DNA of 64,000 nt from Bacteroidota bacterium (GCA_026391075.1 JAPLES010000021.1:1-64000); one strand, 5' to 3'. Shown: positions 28,105 to 36,626, counted from the first letter of the stretch. Notes: generated by a model from the sequence alone, not told the origin. Program-made: numbers and translations.

Positions 28105-28878
28105 ATGGGCGAATTAAAAATTATCTCTTATAACGTAAACGGAATTCGTGCCGCCTCAAAAAAAGGATTAGCCGATTGGCTCAAGCAAATAAATGCCGAT
28201 GTAGTATGTGTGCAGGAGATAAAAGTAGCACGCGAAGATTTTGATCCTTCTGCATTTGAAGCACTCGGTTATCACACGTATATTTTTCCTGCGGTAAAGA
28301 AAGGATACAGTGGTGTAGCGGTGTTTTCAAAACAAAAACCTGATAACGTTGTTGAGGGTTGCGGCATACAAAAGTATGATGATGAAGGAAGAAATCTGCG
28401 CATAGATTTAGGCGACCTCAGTATTATGAGTGCTTATTTCCCCAGTGGCACAACTGGTGATGAGCGGCAAGGGGTGAAGATGAATTACCTCGCAGATTTT
28501 GTCAAATCCATAACTGATTTACAAAAGAAGAGAACCAAACTGATTGTTTGTGGCGATTACAATATTTGTCATAAACCCATTGACATTCACAATCCTGTTT
28601 CGAATAAGGATACTTCAGGATTTAAACCCGAAGAGCGCGAATGGATGGAGCAATATTTCAATTCGGGATTCATTGACACGTTTCGTTATTTTAATCAGGA
28701 ACCGCATCAATATTCGTGGTGGAGCCAGCGATTTAACTCCCGCGCGCAAAACAAAGGATGGCGCATTGACTACATTGCTGTGACAAAAAACCTGGAAAAA
28801 AATTTAGTGGAAGCGCGCATGTTTCAGGATGCTGTGCATAGCGACCACTGCCCAGTCTATTGTAAATTGAAATTCTAA
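28105..28878 (+). CDS. xth: Exodeoxyribonuclease III
   Basis: 257 aa. It is an AP endonuclease/3'-5' exonuclease of base excision repair (ExoIII/ExoA). The endonuclease/exonuclease/phosphatase fold shows SYNVNGIRAASKKG (Asn metal ligand), CVQEIK (Glu), the region CGDYNICHKPIDIHNP (Asp, Asn), YSWWSQRFNSRAQNKGWRIDY and the C-terminal SDHCPV catalytic Asp-His. It is followed 9 bases later by the ceramidase-like gene. Confidence 0.93.
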   Translation: MGELKIISYNVNGIRAASKKGLADWLKQINADVVCVQEIKVAREDFDPSAFEALGYHTYIFPAVKKGYSGVAVFSKQKPDNVVEGCGIQKYDDEGRNLRIDLGDLSIMSAYFPSGTTGDERQGVKMNYLADFVKSITDLQKKRTKLIVCGDYNICHKPIDIHNPVSNKDTSGFKPEEREWMEQYFNSGFIDTFRYFNQEPHQYSWWSQRFNSRAQNKGWRIDYIAVTKNLEKNLVEARMFQDAVHSDHCPVYCKLKF

Positions 28879-28887
28879 TTCACCCAA

Positions 28888-29685
28888 ATGAAAAATCAAA
28901 AATCAGTTTTCCCTATTGCTGTTGGTGTAGCTATTTCGTTGCTCTCACTTTTTTTTCTTGCTGTAATCAATGGTTGGTTTGGACCATCGACCGATGTGGG
29001 CGGACAATTTTGTGAAGAGGCGCGAACCGGTTTAATCAAACAACCCGCTAACACCTGGAGCAATTTTGGTTTTGTGTTTGCCGGTTTATTAATGGCTTGG
29101 CAAATTGCACAAGGAACTTTTGGTCAAAACAAAAACCGTTTTACTCAAAGTTTTTTTACAGCGGTATTTTTTTCATCGCTCGTAATTTTTTTGGGACCCG
29201 GCAGCATGGCTATGCACGCCACCGAAACTCAAATAGGAGGTGAACTCGATATGCTCAGCATGTATCTGGTAGCTTCGTTTGCCGCGTCATATTCTCTACA
29301 GCGTTTCTATCAATGGAAGAATAGCACTTTCACTATTTCGTTTGTGCTCATGGTTATCATTTGCGAAGTGGTAGGGTTGTATCATGAACCTCTGCCTATT
29401 ATTGATTATGCGGGGAACGCCATCTTTGCTTTTTTTCTTACGGTCACTTGTGTTTTTGAAATGCTGAACGCGCATTACAGAAACATTTCGCTGGAGAAAA
29501 AATACGGTTATTACAGTTTAGGCTTTCTGCTTCTCGCTTTTTTTATCTGGAACATTTGGAAAGACACCAGCCCGCTTTGTGACCCGGGCTCACTCATACA
29601 AGGGCACGCCATGTGGCATTTGCTCGATGCTGTAGCGGCTTATTTTCTATTTCGTTTTTATGCAAGTGAACATTCTGAGGTTTAA
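28888..29685 (+). CDS. Ceramidase-family (CREST) membrane protein
   Basis: 265 aa with about seven membrane helices. Conserved residues of the alkaline ceramidase/CREST hydrolase superfamily are visible. FCEE (41-44) is followed by ANTWSNFGFVFAG (54-66). GPGSMAMHAT holds Ser106 and His110, Asp121 is in GELDML, and GHAMWHLLDAVAAY holds His240, His244 and Asp247. His110, His240 and His244 are placed as zinc ligands. Eukaryotic members hydrolyse ceramides; many Bacteroidota make sphingolipids, which fits, but the substrate here is inference. It is co-directional with and close to xth. Confidence 0.78.
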   Translation: MKNQKSVFPIAVGVAISLLSLFFLAVINGWFGPSTDVGGQFCEEARTGLIKQPANTWSNFGFVFAGLLMAWQIAQGTFGQNKNRFTQSFFTAVFFSSLVIFLGPGSMAMHATETQIGGELDMLSMYLVASFAASYSLQRFYQWKNSTFTISFVLMVIICEVVGLYHEPLPIIDYAGNAIFAFFLTVTCVFEMLNAHYRNISLEKKYGYYSLGFLLLAFFIWNIWKDTSPLCDPGSLIQGHAMWHLLDAVAAYFLFRFYASEHSEV

Positions 29686-29773
29686 TCCGTTGAATTATTT
29701 TGAACACTACACTAGCAGTTTAAAAGCAATTTTTTTAACGGAGCAAGTTTAAACTTGAATTAACTTTTTAGCG

Positions 29774-30202
29774 ATGAAGAAATTGAGCAGTATAATTCTT
29801 ATTGACGATGACTCCATTACCAATTTTTTGAATGAAACCATCATTCGCGATGCCGAATGCTCTGAGCATATTCACGTTTTTCAAACCGGTGTTAAGGCAT
29901 TAGATTTTGTTTCGCAGTCAATAATTTATGAAGGACGCGAAAAAGGCTTTGAAAAAAATAGTTTAATCCTACTTGACTTGCACATGCCTCCTCCCGCGAG
30001 TTGGGCATTTTTAAAAGACTATTTGTTATTGCCTGAAGTGAACCGAAAAAAATATACAATCGTTATGCTCAGTGCTTCCATTGATCCCATCGATTTGGAA
30101 CGTGCTAAAACAATTGCAGATGTTAGCGGATTCTGCCACAAACCGCTATCGCATGAAATGCTGATGGAAATTTTGCACAAGCATTTTGCCGACCACTTTT
30201 AG
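29774..30202 (+). CDS. Single-domain response regulator
   Basis: 142 aa, a CheY-like receiver without an output domain. The acidic pocket is Asp11-Asp13 (LIDDDS), the phospho-acceptor Asp68 (LLDLHMP), the switch Ser100 (LSAS) and Lys123 (HKP). No histidine kinase is adjacent; many Bacteroidota carry orphan receivers of this kind. A 14-base perfect palindrome CAAGTTTAAACTTG lies 17-30 bases upstream of the start. Confidence 0.88.
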   Translation: MKKLSSIILIDDDSITNFLNETIIRDAECSEHIHVFQTGVKALDFVSQSIIYEGREKGFEKNSLILLDLHMPPPASWAFLKDYLLLPEVNRKKYTIVMLSASIDPIDLERAKTIADVSGFCHKPLSHEMLMEILHKHFADHF

Positions 30203-30214
30203 TAATAACTACTT

Positions 30215-30262
30215 TGTCATGCTGAGCTTGTCGAAGCACTCTTCGACAAGCTCAGCATGACA
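30215..30262. repeat. REP-like perfect hairpin, GTCATGCTGAGC family
   Basis: Arms of 22 bases (30215-30236 and 30241-30262) are exact reverse complements around a four-base loop CACT; the core word is GTCATGCTGAGCTTGTCGAA. It follows the response regulator by 12 bases and could act as a transcript end. Related copies occur at 33024-33110. Confidence 0.85.
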
Positions 30263-30306
30263 GCGGGTTTATTTTTTGAAACATTAGTAAACGCGGTCAA
30301 CATCTA

Positions 30307-30314
30307 TAAATTCG
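30307..30314 (+). promoter_or_regulatory. Probable -7 box for the peptide-binding lipoprotein gene
   Basis: TAAATTCG is one base from TAnnTTTG, and TTA lies 20 bases upstream as a weak -33. It would give a start site about 14 bases before the ATG at 30333. Confidence 0.4.
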
Positions 30315-30332
30315 CGCCTCAACATCTATTTT

Positions 30333-32057
30333 ATGAGGCAGCTACTTTCTCTCGCAATTTTTTGTTCGTTCATCTTCCTTTCGTGCGGCAGCAACAATAA
30401 AAAAATTGATACACAACACCGCGATGCAAAAGGCGGTGTAAAGTATGGCGGCACATTTCGTTACAACGAAGTAGAATATCTCAAAAGCATTTATCCACTT
30501 TCGGTTACTGAAGTAACAGGTCACCGAATCATTACACAGATTTACGAAGGGCTCGTTCGCTTCAATCCAAAAGATTTAAGCATAGAACCTTTGCTGGCGA
30601 AAAGCTGGGAGGTAAACAGCGATGCTACGGTTTACACTTTTCATTTAGAACGCGGAGTTGCTTTTCATGACGACCCATGTTTTGCCGATGGCAAAGGTAG
30701 AGGTGTGAATGCGCAGGACTTTGTTTACTGCTTTGATTTACTCTGCACACCCGACCCGAAAAATCAGGGCTTCAGTTTTTTTCGTGATGTAATTAAAGGA
30801 GCGAACGAAGTTTATACTGCACGCGAAAAAAATAAAGGAGATAAATCTGTTGAACTTGGTGTAAAAGCGTTGGACGACTCAACGCTTCAAATTACCTTGA
30901 CCAAACCAACTACCGATTTGCTAAGTCGTTTAGCGCTTCCGTTTGTTTCGGTATTTCCGAAAGAGGCGGTGGAGAAATACAAAGGCGATATTCTTTTTCA
31001 TACAGTGGGCACGGGACCGTTTTTGCTGAAAGCATTAAAGCAGGATGAGGCGGTGATTCTTACCCGCAACGAAAAATACTGGGGCAAAGATGAATTCGGA
31101 AATCAGTTGCCTTACCTCGATGGAGTGAAGGTGAGTTTTATTAAAGAAGATAAAACTGAAATGCTGGAACTGGTAAAAGGAAATTTAGAAATGAAATATC
31201 GTTTGCCGTTTTCTATGATTGATGAAATTTTGGACAATAACAAACAGCTGAAAGGCGATTACAAAAAATTTGTTTTGCAAAGCATTCCAGAATTCAGTAA
31301 TCAGTTTTATGGTTTCCTGATTCCTGATAAAGTGACTGGAAATAAAAATGTTCGATTGGCTTTTAACTATGCTATTGACCGCCAAAAAATTGCTGACTAT
31401 ACAGCGAAAGGAGAAGGTGTTCCTGCATTAAATGGTTTTGTTCCGTTGGGAATGCCGGGTTATGATAACGCATTGGTAAAGGGTTACAAATTTGATGTGA
31501 CAAAGGCAAAAGAATATTTAGCTAAGGCAGGCTATCCAAACGGAAAAGGATTTCCGAAAATTACCTTGGAAACCAACAGTGGTGGTGGAAGAAATTTAGA
31601 TGTGGCAGAAGCTATCAAGAAAATGCTTACCGAAAACTTGAATATTGAAGTAGAACTTACACAAGTGGTTTGGGCGCAACACACCAACAATGTAGAAACA
31701 GGAAAAACATATTTCTGGCGTTTTGGTTGGGTAGCTGATTATCCTGACCCGAATAATTTTCTCAATCTTTTTTACGGAAAGAATGTTCCAAAGACGATGG
31801 AAGAAGCGGCTTACACTAATCCTACGCGCTACGTCAACAAAAATTTTGATGCGCTCTACGAAAAAGCATTAGTGACTATTAATTCGGAAGAGCGAAATAA
31901 AATTTATGCGCAACTCGACCAGATGATTGTGGACGATGCGCCCGTGTTGCTCATTTATTATTCCATGAACCGAAGATTGATTCAGCCTTACGTAAAAAAT
32001 TTCAACAACAACGGAATGGAGTATCGCAGCTTTAGGGAAGTTTGGTTCGATAAATAA
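30333..32057 (+). CDS. Peptide/nickel-type ABC transporter substrate-binding lipoprotein
   Basis: 574 aa. A lipoprotein signal has Cys18 in FLSC. The remainder is the SBP_bac_5 (OppA/DppA) fold: GGTFRYNEVEYLKSIYPL, then YEGLVRFNPKDLSIEPLLAKSWEV, YTFHLERGVAFHDDPCF and the late motif WVADYPDPNNFLNLFYG. It is about 25 bases before an alpha/beta hydrolase in the same direction. No permease or ATPase genes are adjacent, so the transporter it serves is encoded elsewhere or it acts as an orphan receptor. Confidence 0.9.
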   Translation: MRQLLSLAIFCSFIFLSCGSNNKKIDTQHRDAKGGVKYGGTFRYNEVEYLKSIYPLSVTEVTGHRIITQIYEGLVRFNPKDLSIEPLLAKSWEVNSDATVYTFHLERGVAFHDDPCFADGKGRGVNAQDFVYCFDLLCTPDPKNQGFSFFRDVIKGANEVYTAREKNKGDKSVELGVKALDDSTLQITLTKPTTDLLSRLALPFVSVFPKEAVEKYKGDILFHTVGTGPFLLKALKQDEAVILTRNEKYWGKDEFGNQLPYLDGVKVSFIKEDKTEMLELVKGNLEMKYRLPFSMIDEILDNNKQLKGDYKKFVLQSIPEFSNQFYGFLIPDKVTGNKNVRLAFNYAIDRQKIADYTAKGEGVPALNGFVPLGMPGYDNALVKGYKFDVTKAKEYLAKAGYPNGKGFPKITLETNSGGGRNLDVAEAIKKMLTENLNIEVELTQVVWAQHTNNVETGKTYFWRFGWVADYPDPNNFLNLFYGKNVPKTMEEAAYTNPTRYVNKNFDALYEKALVTINSEERNKIYAQLDQMIVDDAPVLLIYYSMNRRLIQPYVKNFNNNGMEYRSFREVWFDK

Positions 32058-32081
32058 TTTCCACTTCAAAAAAACATAAAA

Positions 32082-33017
32082 ATGAAAAACGTTTTTCGCG
32101 TCCTTCTAGTTCTCCTTCTTATTCTGTTTCTTATTCCTGTGGCGATTATTTTTTTACGTCCAAACAGAATTCTAGCTAAGGATAAAGCGAAAGCAGAACT
32201 GTCGAAACCTTATTCGCATTTTATTCACTGGCGCGATGCCGAGATTCACTACACCGATGAGGGAAGTGGTTTCCCGGTGCTGATGATTCACGGCTTTGGT
32301 GGCTCTTATGCTAATTTTCAGAAGCTCGCAGATTTAATGAAGAACGATTACCGCGTTATTCGTGTTGACTTGCCGGGCTTTGGTCTTTCCGATTTTCCTA
32401 CAGTGAAAGAAGATGAAAATTACATAGCTGATTACAAAGAATATCTCGGTTACATTCTCGATACACTTCATCTCGATTCGGTTTATGTAATTGGAAATTC
32501 AATGGGCGGAGGAATGACATGGCTCATGGCTGCCGACCATCCGGAAAAGGTGAAAAAAATTGTGTTGCTTGATGCAGCCGGTTACGACACCAAAGATGTG
32601 GCGGCTAAATTGGCAATGTTCAAATACAAGTCAGTAGCAAAAGTATTTGACCGTGGTATGCCCATGTTTATGAGTAAAAGCGGAGCAGAAAAAAGTTATT
32701 GCATGAAGGAAAAAATTGAACCTGCTGTTGTGCAATTGAATAATCATTTCACCAACCGCGAAGGAAACATCACTCACATGCTCAACCTTGCACGCTCACA
32801 ACAGTTTGCCGATAGCGCATGGATTCAAAACGTGCATTGTCCTACTTTAATTGTTTGGGGAAAGCAGGATGAAATAATTCCTTTGGAACATGCTTATCGC
32901 TTTCAGCGCGATATAAAAGGAAGTGAACTTGTTTTGCTCGATAGCTGCGGACATTGCCCTATGATGGAAATGCCGCTCGAAACTGAACAGGCAATTGTGA
33001 AGTTCTTTAAGGAATAA
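32082..33017 (+). CDS. Membrane-anchored alpha/beta hydrolase
   Basis: 311 aa. One N-terminal hydrophobic helix (about 4-26) precedes an alpha/beta hydrolase domain: oxyanion HGFGGS (70-75), nucleophile Ser140 in GNSMGG, acid in WGKQDEIIP and the histidine in DSCGHCPMMEMP. Esterase or lipase activity is likely; the substrate is unknown. It sits 24 bases after the peptide-binding lipoprotein, which suggests cotranscription. A pair of REP-like hairpins follows its stop. Confidence 0.87.
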   Translation: MKNVFRVLLVLLLILFLIPVAIIFLRPNRILAKDKAKAELSKPYSHFIHWRDAEIHYTDEGSGFPVLMIHGFGGSYANFQKLADLMKNDYRVIRVDLPGFGLSDFPTVKEDENYIADYKEYLGYILDTLHLDSVYVIGNSMGGGMTWLMAADHPEKVKKIVLLDAAGYDTKDVAAKLAMFKYKSVAKVFDRGMPMFMSKSGAEKSYCMKEKIEPAVVQLNNHFTNREGNITHMLNLARSQQFADSAWIQNVHCPTLIVWGKQDEIIPLEHAYRFQRDIKGSELVLLDSCGHCPMMEMPLETEQAIVKFFKE

Positions 33018-33023
33018 AAATTA

Positions 33024-33110
33024 TGTCACGCTGAGCCTGTCGACCTTTCGACAGGCTCTAGGTGACAGACTACTTTGTCATGCTGAGCATGTCGAAGCAT
33101 TAGGATGACA
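33024..33110. repeat. Two REP-like elements of the GTCATGCTGAGC family
   Basis: The first copy (33024-33067) has 20-base arms with a few mismatches around a CCTT loop. The second (33076-33110) keeps TGTCATGCTGAGCATGTCG and a terminal ATGACA but has lost most of its right arm. They lie in the 104-base gap between the convergent hydrolase and RluA genes. Confidence 0.8.
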
Positions 33111-33121
33111 GTTTTCTCTTT

Positions 33122-33814
33122 TTAGCTTAAGTAGTCTCTAAACGAATTCCACACTACACCATCGGGAACTTCAGCAATAATTTTCAATGCTTCATTTGTA
33201 AGCGGATGATTTAACTCCAAACTTCTTGCGTGCAAGCAAACTGCATTCTCTGCATACGCTTTTGTTGAACCATAATGTGCATCGCCAATAATCGGGCAAC
33301 CGATATGTGAAAGTTGCGCCCGTATCTGATGAAATTTTCCGGTGATGAGTTTTACCTGAAGCAACGAACCCAATTCATTTTGCGCTATAAATTTATACTG
33401 CAGCACTGCGCGCACCGAATCTCTTACTTGTGTTGGATGCAAAATTGCTTTTCGCAGAATAGTGTCTTTCACTAACCAGTTCATCAACTCATCTTCATCT
33501 TTTGGCGGACGGTTTTCTACAATGGCTAAATAGGTTTTATCCAATTGGCGTTTCGAAAATGTTTCGACCAGCATTTTTAAAACACTTTTCTTTTTTGCAA
33601 ACAGAACAACTCCGCTCACTGGTCTATCCAACCGGTGCGGCACTCCGATAAAACATTTCTGCGGATATTTTTCTTTAGCACGTATGAATTGCAGAGCCAA
33701 CGATTCTACCGAATATTTTAAATGTGGCTCGTGCTCCGTTACAATTCCGTGCGGTTTATTGACGGCAATAAGCTGTTTATCTTCATACAAAATTTTTAGT
33801 TCATTAAAATTCAT
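33122..33814 (-). CDS. RluA-family pseudouridine synthase
   Basis: 230 aa from ATG 33814 (MNFNELKILYEDKQLIAVNKP). A longer start at 33841 is possible, but its added codons are not family-like. RluA enzymes isomerise specific uridines in rRNA or tRNA. The catalytic motif HRLDRPVSGVVLFAK (Asp in RLDR) and the C-terminal GKFHQIRAQLSHIGCPIIGDAHYG are clear. No N-terminal S4 domain is present. The target RNA is not predictable. Confidence 0.9.
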   Translation of the reverse strand: MNFNELKILYEDKQLIAVNKPHGIVTEHEPHLKYSVESLALQFIRAKEKYPQKCFIGVPHRLDRPVSGVVLFAKKKSVLKMLVETFSKRQLDKTYLAIVENRPPKDEDELMNWLVKDTILRKAILHPTQVRDSVRAVLQYKFIAQNELGSLLQVKLITGKFHQIRAQLSHIGCPIIGDAHYGSTKAYAENAVCLHARSLELNHPLTNEALKIIAEVPDGVVWNSFRDYLS

Positions 33815-33834
33815 CGAAAAAACTTTGGGTGATA

Positions 33835-33865
33835 TTGGCAAAATTTCGAAAGAAATTTACATTTG
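33835..33865 (+). promoter_or_regulatory. Promoter of the tRNA-Asn transcript
   Basis: TTG (33835-33837), 20 bases, then a perfect TACATTTG (33858-33865). Transcription would start near 33870, giving a 5' leader of about 105 bases before the mature tRNA. Confidence 0.65.
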
Positions 33866-33975
33866 CCGTCCCTTAAAGTAAGGTTACAACTCCAAACGCA
33901 GTTGTTATAGTCAGAATGAGTGAGAAGAAAGGAAGTTTTCCGGCTGGTTGCCGAAAACAAACAGATGGAAAACAT

Positions 33976-34049
33976 TCCTCCTTAGCTCAGCTGGTTAGAG
34001 CACAAGACTGTTAATCTTGGGGTCCCTGGTTCGAGCCCAGGAGGGGGAG
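33976..34049 (+). tRNA. tRNA-Asn (anticodon GTT)
   Basis: The 74-base cloverleaf has acceptor TCCTCCT/AGGGGGA, a D arm with AGCTCAGCTGGTTAGAGC, and an anticodon stem CAAGA/TCTTG with loop CTGTTAA. The anticodon GTT is at 34010-34012. The T arm is CCTGG-TTCGAGC-CCAGG and the discriminator base is G. The 3' CCA is not encoded (the genome reads CAG). Confidence 0.95.
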
Positions 34050-34050
34050 C

Positions 34051-34088
34051 AGGAGCCGAAGTAATTTACTTCGGCTCCTTTATTTTTG
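34051..34088 (+). terminator. Intrinsic terminator after tRNA-Asn
   Basis: A strong stem AGGAGCCGAAGTAA / TTACTTCGGCTCCT begins two bases after the tRNA and is followed by TTATTTTTG. Confidence 0.85.
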
Positions 34089-34175
34089 ATTTAAGAACAA
34101 CGATTATCGATTTTAGAATTCAGAATTAAATTCGCGTCCGATTCACTATTAACTATTCACCATAACTTTTAAAAT

Positions 34176-35105
34176 ATGTCTCTTCTCACTGTAGGAACCG
34201 TTGCCTTTGATGCTATTGAAACCCCTTTTGGTAAAACCGATAAAATTGTAGGTGGTGCAGCTACCTACATTGCCTGGAGTGCTTCGTACTTCAGCAAGAA
34301 GGTAAATATTGTTTCGGTGATTGGTGATGATTTTGACATGAACGAACTCGAAAATTTGCGCAAACGCGGAGTAGATACCACAGGTATCGAAATTAAAGAA
34401 GGCAAGAAAAGTTTTTTCTGGAGCGGCAAATATCATTTGGATATGAACAGCCGCGATACTCTCGTTACTGATTTGAATGTGCTGTTAGAATTCAATCCGG
34501 TTATTCCTGAAAGTTATTACGACAGCGATATTCTTTTGCTGGGCAACATTGACCCTAATTTGCAAATGAAGGTGATTGAGCAATTGCCTAAGCGACCCAA
34601 ATTAGTAGTGTTGGATACCATGAATTTTTGGATGACTCCAGCTTTCATTGGTAAACTGCGCGAAGTAATGTTGAAGATTGATGTGCTGGCAATTAACGAT
34701 GCCGAAGCGCGTGAACTTTCGGGCGAATATTCTTTAGTGAAAGCAGCCAAGAAAATTTTGAAGTGGGGACCAAAATATCTCATCATTAAAAAAGGTGAAC
34801 ACGGGGCTTTGTTGTTTCATGAGAATGAAGTGTTTTTTGCTCCCGCGCTGCCGCTCGAAGAAGTGTTTGACCCTACCGGTGCAGGCGATACGTTTGCAGG
34901 AGGTTTCTGTGGTTACATTGATAAGAGCCGCGACATTAGTTTCGAGAATATGAAGCGTGCAATTATTTACGGCAGTGCTATGGCTTCTTTCTGTGTAGAA
35001 AAATTTGGTGCAGAAAGAATTCGCAACCTTACTCACCACGATATTGAAGAGCGCGTGAAAGATTTTATTGATTTAGTGCAGTTCGATATTGTGTTGGAAG
35101 ATTAG
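34176..35105 (+). CDS. PfkB-family sugar kinase
   Basis: 309 aa with a ribokinase-like fold. The N-terminal glycine pair is in KIVGGAATYIAWSAS. The C-terminal PfkB signature EVFDPTGAGDTFAGGFCGY holds the catalytic Asp and anion hole. Members phosphorylate sugars, nucleosides or related alcohols; the substrate is not evident, and no sugar-pathway gene adjoins. It is followed 26 bases later by hicB. Confidence 0.9.
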   Translation: MSLLTVGTVAFDAIETPFGKTDKIVGGAATYIAWSASYFSKKVNIVSVIGDDFDMNELENLRKRGVDTTGIEIKEGKKSFFWSGKYHLDMNSRDTLVTDLNVLLEFNPVIPESYYDSDILLLGNIDPNLQMKVIEQLPKRPKLVVLDTMNFWMTPAFIGKLREVMLKIDVLAINDAEARELSGEYSLVKAAKKILKWGPKYLIIKKGEHGALLFHENEVFFAPALPLEEVFDPTGAGDTFAGGFCGYIDKSRDISFENMKRAIIYGSAMASFCVEKFGAERIRNLTHHDIEERVKDFIDLVQFDIVLED

Positions 35106-35119
35106 AACCCCAAAAATTT

Positions 35120-35127
35120 TACTTTTG
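35120..35127 (+). promoter_or_regulatory. Perfect -7 box immediately upstream of hicB
   Basis: TACTTTTG fits TAnnTTTG exactly and ends four bases before the hicB ATG, so the transcript would start at or within a base or two of the start codon (leaderless or nearly so). The nearest TTG is 23 bases upstream, longer than the usual 19-21. Confidence 0.45.
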
Positions 35128-35131
35128 TAAA

Positions 35132-35338
35132 ATGAAAACAAGAACTTTTACTGCTACTATTCACAGGGAGGAAGATATTTATGTGGCTGAATGTGTAGAG
35201 ATTGGAACGGTTAGTCAAGGAAATTCAGTAGAAGATGCTTTGAAAAACTTGAAAGAAGCTACCGAATTATATCTCGAAGAATTTCCAACACAAGAAAGTT
35301 CGCAAGCATTTCTCACTACCTTTACCACAGCGGCATAA
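35132..35338 (+). CDS. hicB: HicB-like antitoxin
   Basis: 68 aa. The partial RNase H-like HicB fold is seen in TFTATIHREEDIYVAECVEIGTVSQGNSVEDALKNLKEATELYLEE. There is no added C-terminal DNA-binding domain, which some HicB proteins have, so autoregulation is uncertain. The stop overlaps the toxin start by one base (TAATG). The gene order antitoxin-toxin is common in this phylum although opposite to E. coli hicAB. Confidence 0.85.
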   Translation: MKTRTFTATIHREEDIYVAECVEIGTVSQGNSVEDALKNLKEATELYLEEFPTQESSQAFLTTFTTAA

Positions 35339-35571
35339 TGCCAAAGCTACCGCGCCTTTCGGGAAGGGAACTTATTAAAATTTTAGAGGTATTCGGCTTT
35401 GTGGTTATCAGGCAAAAGGGAAGTCACATTGTTTTGAAGAAGAAAACACCGACCGGAGAAATTGGGACTGTAGTGCCCGACCATAAAGAATTAGCAGAAG
35501 GAACCATGCGTGGAATTCTGAAACAGGCAGGCATTTCGATGGAAGATTTTTTAAAAGAATACAGCAAGTAA
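35338..35571 (+). CDS. hicA: HicA-type mRNA interferase toxin
   Basis: 77 aa. HicA is a dsRNA-binding-fold ribonuclease that cleaves mRNA. The typical features are LSGRELIKILEVFGF at the start, the catalytic histidine in RQKGSHIVLKK and the C-terminal LAEGTMRGILKQAGIS. It overlaps hicB by one base, so the pair is coupled. Both genes are intact and probably functional. Confidence 0.87.
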   Translation: MPKLPRLSGRELIKILEVFGFVVIRQKGSHIVLKKKTPTGEIGTVVPDHKELAEGTMRGILKQAGISMEDFLKEYSK

Positions 35572-35574
35572 AAA

Positions 35575-36455
35575 TCAGCGCACTATAACAAAACTCTTTG
35601 TTGTAGAGTTGAAATGTTCATCCGTAACTTTAAGGTAGTAGTAACCAACGGGAAGATGTTTCACTTTTATGTGAAACAAGTTATTAGAAAAGTTTTTAGG
35701 GGTGCTTACACAATTTCCCATTACATCATAAACAATCGCTGGTGGGGTTGGGGAAGAGGCGGAAAGTTGGATTTGTACTGATAACCTCATCAAATCCGGT
35801 AGGTAAACTTCCCCATGTAAGAGAATCTGAATGGTAGTAAATAAGTTGCATATTACAACTACCCGAAAAGTAATTTGGCCATATCACAATATAGCCATCG
35901 CCACCACTAGAACCGCTAAAGATTCCTACGCCTTGCAGGAATTTTATTGAGAGGCCACCTTCGAAAAAGCTAATTTGGTTAACAGCTGTAATGCGATTAA
36001 AAAATGAAGGCTCTGTCCCATTATAAGTCTGGCAATAAGTTGCATTTGTATCACAACCTTGCATAGTAGAAGCGAAAGTATTTAAGAAGCACCCCCCGTG
36101 AAATCCAAAAAAAACTATTTCGATTATAGGAACCAAAATCAGCATGCACATCTGTAGTAGAATCAAGATGTGTAAGTATTAAGTGTGCCACAAACCCCAC
36201 ACCCAAAATTTGATATGTAAAATCGATTGTGTCAGAAAATTCTAACCTATTTATAATTGTCATACCCCATGGTTGCTGGTAAACATTTTGGTTGCCAAAA
36301 AACTGTCCGTTTTCCCATCCTGTATAAACGAGCGTATCACCAACTTTCAAATCAAACGCCTGTCTAATTGTAAGCGTATCATTCACTGCCTTTGCATAAA
36401 AAGCAAAAAGTAAAATCAAAAACACAGTAAGAAATTTCCGGTAAAAGAATTTCAT
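35575..36455 (-). pseudogene. Broken T9SS-targeted secreted protein
   Basis: Three minus-strand frames together describe one protein. 36051-36455 has a signal peptide (MKFFYRKFLTVFLILLFAFY) and a beta-rich start. 35726-36166 continues with FLNTFASTMQGCDTNATYC and reaches a sorting-domain start FRLFPNPTSD. 35575-35793 carries the rest of the T9SS domain (IVYDVMGNCV, LPVGYYYLKV, SFVIVR). The first shift lies at a T8 or G6 homopolymer near 36090-36120. The second falls inside the sorting domain, where about 10-15 residues also seem missing between PNPTSD and IVYDVMG. A sequencing error could explain the first, but hardly the second. It follows hicA convergently by three bases. Confidence 0.75.
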
Positions 36456-36543
36456 GTTCTAAATGTAGGAATTAAAAGCAGGAAGCTATGGGTTATGTTT
36501 TTAGTTAACCCAAGGTGTCGAAATATTTTTATGTGGTGCGAAC

Positions 36544-36576
36544 AGACCTCATAGGTTTTTAAAACCTATGAGGTCT
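36544..36576. repeat. 33-base perfect palindrome (CCTCATAGGTTTT type)
   Basis: Arms AGACCTCATAGGTTTT and AAAACCTATGAGGTCT flank a single central T. It lies in the divergent gap between the broken T9SS gene and fumC, about 50 bases before the fumC -7 box. Confidence 0.85.
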
Positions 36577-36626
36577 AATGAAGATGTCAACTTACTTTTC
36601 TCATTTCTCAAATTGCCGCCAACCAT

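Noticed and set aside
29744-29757. 14-base palindrome CAAGTTTAAACTTG before the response regulator as an operator
   Set aside because: The site is perfect, but there is no clear promoter pair around it and AT-rich palindromes of this length arise by chance in such DNA. It is mentioned in the gene entry only.
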